Shown piece by piece: positions 60,437 through 64,000 of a stretch of 64,000 nt of DNA (its first letter is position 1; each line of letters starts with the position of its first letter). The DNA is from Dehalococcoidia bacterium. GTDB taxonomy: Bacteria > Chloroflexota > Dehalococcoidia > E44-bin15. The position numbers and the translations under genes are program-made. The notes beneath the pieces are model-generated. The model searched no databases and was not told the DNA's origin. It saw nothing but the letters and a program-made list of their open reading frames with translations. The stretch lies in contig JBAZMV010000007.1 in the NCBI GenBank assembly GCA_041649635.1, forward strand, positions 1-64,000, given 5' to 3'.

Positions 60437-61466
60437 TGGAAATGAAGCTACGTTCCTCGGTGCTGTTAAAGCCGGCGCGACTTTCTTTGCCGGCTATCCT
60501 ATAACACCATCAACTGAAATTCTAATACAGGCTGCCGAGCTCAATGCCAAGAACCCTAACTTTAAATTCATCCAGAGTGAGGACGAACTCGCGGCGGCCA
60601 ACGCAGTGATTGGAGCCTCGCTGGCCGGAGCCAAGGCGTTCACCGCAACCTCCGGTCCCGGCTTCAGCCTGATGCAGGAAACAATAGGCTACGGCCATCA
60701 GCTTGAAGTACCCTCTGTATATATAAATGTGCAGCGTGTCGGGCCGGCAACCGGAATGCCGACGAGACCATCCCAACACGATATACTGCAAACGAAATAC
60801 GGCAGTAGCGGCGACTACTATCCACTGGTCTTCTATCCCAATTCAGTAGAGGAATGCTACCGATACGCCATCGCCGCCTTCAACGCCGCCGAGGAGTCCC
60901 TCTCTCCCGTCATATTCCTGGGAGACGCTTTCCTCAGCCACCTGTATGAACTGGTCGACCTGGATACGATCGAAGTAGAAGTGGTGCCGCGCAGTATACC
61001 ACCGCTGGGCAAAGGAAAGAGAACTTTCACCGGGCTGACCCATGACGAGAACCTGAGCCCGCGCACGGCGGATGAAATGGCCTTCAGACGTTGGCATGAT
61101 AAAGTGAAGGCCAGACATGAGAACGTTGCTAAGAACTATGCGCATTTCGAATTCGCCGGTAATAAAAAGAGCGACACCCTGCTCATCGCTTACGGCATCA
61201 CATCGCGGGTCATAGCTCCGCTGAAATCATCCTTCTCCATATTCCGTCCGATTCGAATCTTCCCGCTGCTGAGCGATGAATTGCGAAAATATGCGAAAGA
61301 CTACAAAAACATAGCGGTTATTGAAGCAAACGACGGCCAGTATGCCGGACTCGTCGAGTGCGAGCTTAAAAGGAATGTCATAAGCATACCGCTGCTCGGC
61401 GGGAAGATTTCCCTTGATGAGGCGATACAGGGCTTGAAGGACAAGCTGAACCGGGAGGTTAACTAA
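60420..61466 (+). CDS. 2-oxoacid:ferredoxin oxidoreductase, alpha subunit
   Basis: This 348-residue protein has the alpha-subunit marks NEATFLGAVKAGATFFAGYP and ITPSTEILIQAAEL. AFTATSGPGFSLMQETIGYG and VPSVYINVQRVGPATGMPTR follow. With the beta, gamma and ferredoxin subunits it oxidatively decarboxylates a 2-oxoacid (2-oxoglutarate, pyruvate or branched) to acyl-CoA, reducing ferredoxin. Substrate cannot be told from sequence; the layout is that of 2-oxoglutarate (Kor) enzymes. It shares one base with the beta gene. Confidence 0.9.
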   Translation: MKKLLNGNEATFLGAVKAGATFFAGYPITPSTEILIQAAELNAKNPNFKFIQSEDELAAANAVIGASLAGAKAFTATSGPGFSLMQETIGYGHQLEVPSVYINVQRVGPATGMPTRPSQHDILQTKYGSSGDYYPLVFYPNSVEECYRYAIAAFNAAEESLSPVIFLGDAFLSHLYELVDLDTIEVEVVPRSIPPLGKGKRTFTGLTHDENLSPRTADEMAFRRWHDKVKARHENVAKNYAHFEFAGNKKSDTLLIAYGITSRVIAPLKSSFSIFRPIRIFPLLSDELRKYAKDYKNIAVIEANDGQYAGLVECELKRNVISIPLLGGKISLDEAIQGLKDKLNREVN

Positions 61467-62200
61467 TGTACAAAGACTTGATCAGATTGGACCGCTTCCC
61501 TACCAAATGGTGTCCCGGTTGCGGTATCGGACAGATCCTAATTCAGTTGACCAAGGCAATGGACCAGCTAGGTCTCGACAATACAAACTCGACAATTATA
61601 ACCGGGATAGGCTGCACCGGCAGGCTTTCGGGTTATGTCAATATCGATACCGTCTATACCCTGCACGGACGCACACTGCCCATGGCGGAAGCGATTAAGA
61701 CAGTCAACCCGAACCTGAAAGTAATCGTTGTTTCCGGTGACGGCGATCTTTCTAGTATAGGTGGTAATCACTTGATTCACGCCGCCAGACGCAACGTAGA
61801 CATAACAGTGATATGTAACAACAACCAGATATACGGCCTGACCGGCGGCCAGGCGGGACCGACCACGCCTCTGGGAACTAGAACCGTAAGCACACCGGCA
61901 GGCGCGTTTAAAAACCCCATCAATCTTCAAAACTTGATCAAGAGCGCGGCCAAGTACTTCTATGCCAGAACCACCGCATATCACCAAATACACATGCAGA
62001 AATGCATCAGGGAGGCTATCGAGTGGCCCGGCTTCGCATTTGTGGAGATTAATTCGCAGTGTATCGAGAACAACGGCCGCAGAATAGGATTCAACTCCGC
62101 ATGGGAAATGTTACAACTATACAAGCGCACTTACAAAAAAGCTCCGCGCGGCAACGACCACCTGGAACCGGATGAGATCGGTATAATACGCCAGGGTTAG
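61466..62200 (+). CDS. 2-oxoacid:ferredoxin oxidoreductase, beta subunit
   Basis: This 244-residue TPP-binding subunit has KWCPGCGIGQILIQLTKAM, IGCTGRLSGYVNIDTVYTLH and the Mg/TPP site GDGDLSSIGGNHLIHAARRN followed by VICNNNQIYGLTGGQAGPTT. All ligands are present. It starts on the A of the previous TAA. Confidence 0.93.
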   Translation: MYKDLIRLDRFPTKWCPGCGIGQILIQLTKAMDQLGLDNTNSTIITGIGCTGRLSGYVNIDTVYTLHGRTLPMAEAIKTVNPNLKVIVVSGDGDLSSIGGNHLIHAARRNVDITVICNNNQIYGLTGGQAGPTTPLGTRTVSTPAGAFKNPINLQNLIKSAAKYFYARTTAYHQIHMQKCIREAIEWPGFAFVEINSQCIENNGRRIGFNSAWEMLQLYKRTYKKAPRGNDHLEPDEIGIIRQG

Positions 62201-62213
62201 AGAAGGACTGGAT

Positions 62214-62810
62214 ATGAAAAAGATAATCGTTTCTGGAGAAGGCGGGCAGGGAGTAAGAGTTATCTCCATCACCCTGGCACAGCTGCTCAAAAACCTCGGA
62301 TACGAAGTGAGTCTGTTATACGATTACGACGCTGCGGTAAGAGGCGGCCTGAGCCTGGCGCACCTGGTTTACGGCAAAGAGAAGATCGATAATCCTGTGA
62401 TTGATGAGGCCGATATATTGCTGAAGCTATCCGACAAGGCCGAGGAACTTCGCGCAAAGACAACGGTGTATCAAACCGGCATCAGCGATGTGAAGGGAAA
62501 AGCCCTCAAGTTTGAGGACATTCCTCCAACAAACGAGGAAATACCCTTCAGCGAACTGGGCACCGAGATTTTTGGCAAGGAATTATTCGGATACATGATA
62601 GCGCTGGGACGCCTGATGGTTCTGGCAGATATAAAGGTATCCGAGAGCGAGATAATAGCGGTACTGCCCAAGAAATACAAAGAGGAGAATCTTAGCGCCA
62701 TAAACTTCGGACAGCGGCTGCATGAAGAGGAGCAGAAGCGCCTTGGCGAAGAGAAGAGCGGCAGACGCATCACATTAAGCGATAAGGGCAAAAAAAAGAA
62801 AGCTTCGTAA
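62214..62810 (+). CDS. 2-oxoacid:ferredoxin oxidoreductase, gamma subunit
   Basis: This 198-residue protein has the gamma pattern IIVSGEGGQGVRVISITLAQ, YDAAVRGGLSLAHLVYG (for the usual RGG) and a long C-terminal helix ending in a lysine-rich tail (KGKKKKAS). It follows the beta subunit by 13 bases and is the last gene of the operon. Confidence 0.88.
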   Translation: MKKIIVSGEGGQGVRVISITLAQLLKNLGYEVSLLYDYDAAVRGGLSLAHLVYGKEKIDNPVIDEADILLKLSDKAEELRAKTTVYQTGISDVKGKALKFEDIPPTNEEIPFSELGTEIFGKELFGYMIALGRLMVLADIKVSESEIIAVLPKKYKEENLSAINFGQRLHEEEQKRLGEEKSGRRITLSDKGKKKKAS

Positions 62811-62829
62811 GCCCCGATAAATAGGCTCT

Positions 62830-63501
62830 ATGACTGAAGTATCCTATCCCATCGCCTTTGGTGCGGGAATCGCGGCATTTTTCTCGCCATGCATTTTGCC
62901 TTTAGTGCCGATATACATCGCAAACATAGGCGGAGTGGTCTCTCTATCAGCGGAGACCAAAAGACGAGCCGTCTTCATCCATACGGTCGCCTTCGTCATC
63001 GGTTTCTCCATAATCTACATCCTCATGGGAGCCTCTGTGGGGCTCTTCGGCATGTTCATCCCTAACGATATCCTGAGGATAGCGGGCGGCGTGCTATTGA
63101 TATTGTTTGGAATTTACCTGCTTGCTGCGATGAAGATACCGAGGCTTAATTTCGAAAAATCACTGAGCCGTCCTTTCTGGGGCAAAGTAGGATATATGCG
63201 CTCTGCACTGATGGGCGCTGTTTTCTCCGTCGGCATTGGTACCTGCGCATACGGCACGCTCGGTCTGATTCTGACCATGGCGGCAGTCGCGCAGACAGCG
63301 GCAAAGGGAGCGTTGCTCCTCACCGTATACTCGCTGGGGCTGGGGTTGCCCTTTATAATCGTAGGATTGGCTTTGGACAGAGCGAAGCCGGTGCTCAGGT
63401 GGTTCAGCCGGCACTCGGTATGGACTTCTATTGCAAGCAGTATACTACTGATTGTAATCGGCAGCCTGATGCTGGCCGATATCATTACATATTCTATCTA
63501 A
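62830..63501 (+). CDS. ccdA: Cytochrome c biogenesis protein CcdA-like (thiol electron transporter)
   Basis: This 223-residue integral membrane protein has six hydrophobic segments and the CcdA motif FFSPCILPLVPIY in the first. The second redox Cys lies in VGIGTCAYGTLGLIL in segment four. It would carry reducing equivalents across the membrane to a thioredoxin-like protein outside. The next gene encodes such a protein. The start is ATG 62830, without a strong Shine-Dalgarno site. Confidence 0.88.
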   Translation: MTEVSYPIAFGAGIAAFFSPCILPLVPIYIANIGGVVSLSAETKRRAVFIHTVAFVIGFSIIYILMGASVGLFGMFIPNDILRIAGGVLLILFGIYLLAAMKIPRLNFEKSLSRPFWGKVGYMRSALMGAVFSVGIGTCAYGTLGLILTMAAVAQTAAKGALLLTVYSLGLGLPFIIVGLALDRAKPVLRWFSRHSVWTSIASSILLIVIGSLMLADIITYSI

Positions 63502-63518
63502 AAGACGAAAGAGTTGTC

Positions 63519-64000
63519 ATGACTATAAAGAGATGCCGAATAAAATCAATCCTCATAATACTTGCGACGATAATACTGCTGGCAGGAATCGCTGGATGCG
63601 TAGTGCCGATTGGATCTAAGGTCGGCGATAAAGCACCGGACTTCACTTTATCTACGCTCGACGGCGGACAGATCAGGCTCGCCGACCTCAAAGGCAAGAC
63701 CGTCGTGCTTGTCTTCTGGACAACGGGATGCGGCGCCTGCATTTACCAGATGCCTTTTCTCGAGGAAGCACATGACGAATTGGGCAATGATGTCGAATTC
63801 GTCAACATCAACATCGGAGAGGACAGCTATCAGGTACAGGCAGTCATCGACTATTACGGTTTCAGCCTTCCCGTGGCGCTCGATAGCGATGAGATGGTAT
63901 CGACAGACTACAATATCATCTATACGCCGACAAATATCATCATCGACAAGTATGGAGTCATTCACTACGTCAGGAAAGGCGCTTTTACCAGCGGAACGGA
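63519..64000 (+). CDS. TlpA/ResA-like thioredoxin lipoprotein (3' end outside the window)
   Basis: The frame is open from ATG 63519 to the window edge (about 160 codons). An N-terminal basic/hydrophobic signal ends in the lipobox LAGIAGC, so the protein should be lipid-anchored on the outer face. The thioredoxin part has VGDKAPDFTLSTLDGGQIRL, then VLVFWTTGCGACIYQMPFLE with the CGAC redox site, and YNIIYTPTNIIIDKYGVI with the cis-Pro region. CcdA upstream (17 bases away) is the likely electron source. It would reduce disulfides in cytochromes or other exported proteins. Confidence 0.87.
   Translation, partial: MTIKRCRIKSILIILATIILLAGIAGCVVPIGSKVGDKAPDFTLSTLDGGQIRLADLKGKTVVLVFWTTGCGACIYQMPFLEEAHDELGNDVEFVNINIGEDSYQVQAVIDYYGFSLPVALDSDEMVSTDYNIIYTPTNIIIDKYGVIHYVRKGAFTSGT

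Overview
This 64 kb window reads like a chromosome segment of an anaerobic or microaerophilic bacterium. The best guess is Chloroflexota, class Dehalococcoidia or a close relative, but no taxonomic marker gene is present, so this is an inference from style. The supporting signs are an aldehyde:ferredoxin oxidoreductase, a 2-oxoacid:ferredoxin oxidoreductase, an ADP-forming acyl-CoA synthetase, molybdopterin genes, and repeated thiolase/DUF35/CoA-transferase sets next to KatG and a peroxiredoxin.

Positions 1-8.7 kb are an accessory region of small cargo genes: two toxin-antitoxin pairs, two methyltransferases, a lone REP-type tyrosine transposase, an acyltransferase, a flavodoxin-like protein, DUF3788, YdeI-like, GNAT, a HEGGH membrane protein and DUF364. 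In the first 2.8 kb each gene or gene pair is separated from the next by a truncated, decayed copy of a flavodoxin 5' end. The intact flavodoxin gene lies further downstream at 4277.

Positions 8.8-15.2 kb hold a tyrosine phenol-lyase, a nitroreductase, an SDR, mobA-moeA-(MITE-like insertion)-mobB, acylphosphatase, a 50-residue basic protein and tRNA-Asp. Positions 15.2-24.1 kb hold an ADP-forming acyl-CoA synthetase (beta, alpha). After it comes an acyl-CoA operon: HMG-CoA-synthase-like/DUF35 fusion, thiolase, AtuA-like split pair, crotonase and acyl-CoA dehydrogenase. Positions 24.4-35.6 kb are mixed housekeeping: NifU domain, metallopeptidase, katG, a peroxiredoxin whose peroxidatic residue is encoded by an in-frame TGA (predicted selenocysteine), a DUF1295 chimera, aldolases, purL and a DUF5679 zinc ribbon.

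Positions 35.6-62.8 kb are a large catabolic island with two arms. The minus-strand arm carries AOR, a 3beta-HSD-like epimerase, a Cys-rich 4Fe-4S protein, an AMACR-like CoA-transferase-family protein, a second HMGS-like/DUF35 fusion and a thiolase. The plus-strand arm carries an SCP2-domain protein, four phytoene-desaturase-like oxidoreductases, two thiolase-fold proteins lacking the nucleophilic cysteine with two DUF35 partners, two family III CoA-transferases, a zinc alcohol dehydrogenase, a family I CoA-transferase pair and a four-subunit 2-oxoacid:ferredoxin oxidoreductase. Taken together the content suggests breakdown of a branched, isoprenoid or alicyclic substrate as CoA thioesters, with retro-aldol or thiolytic cleavage and ferredoxin-linked oxidation. 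The substrate cannot be read from sequence. The window ends in ccdA and the start of a TlpA-like lipoprotein gene.
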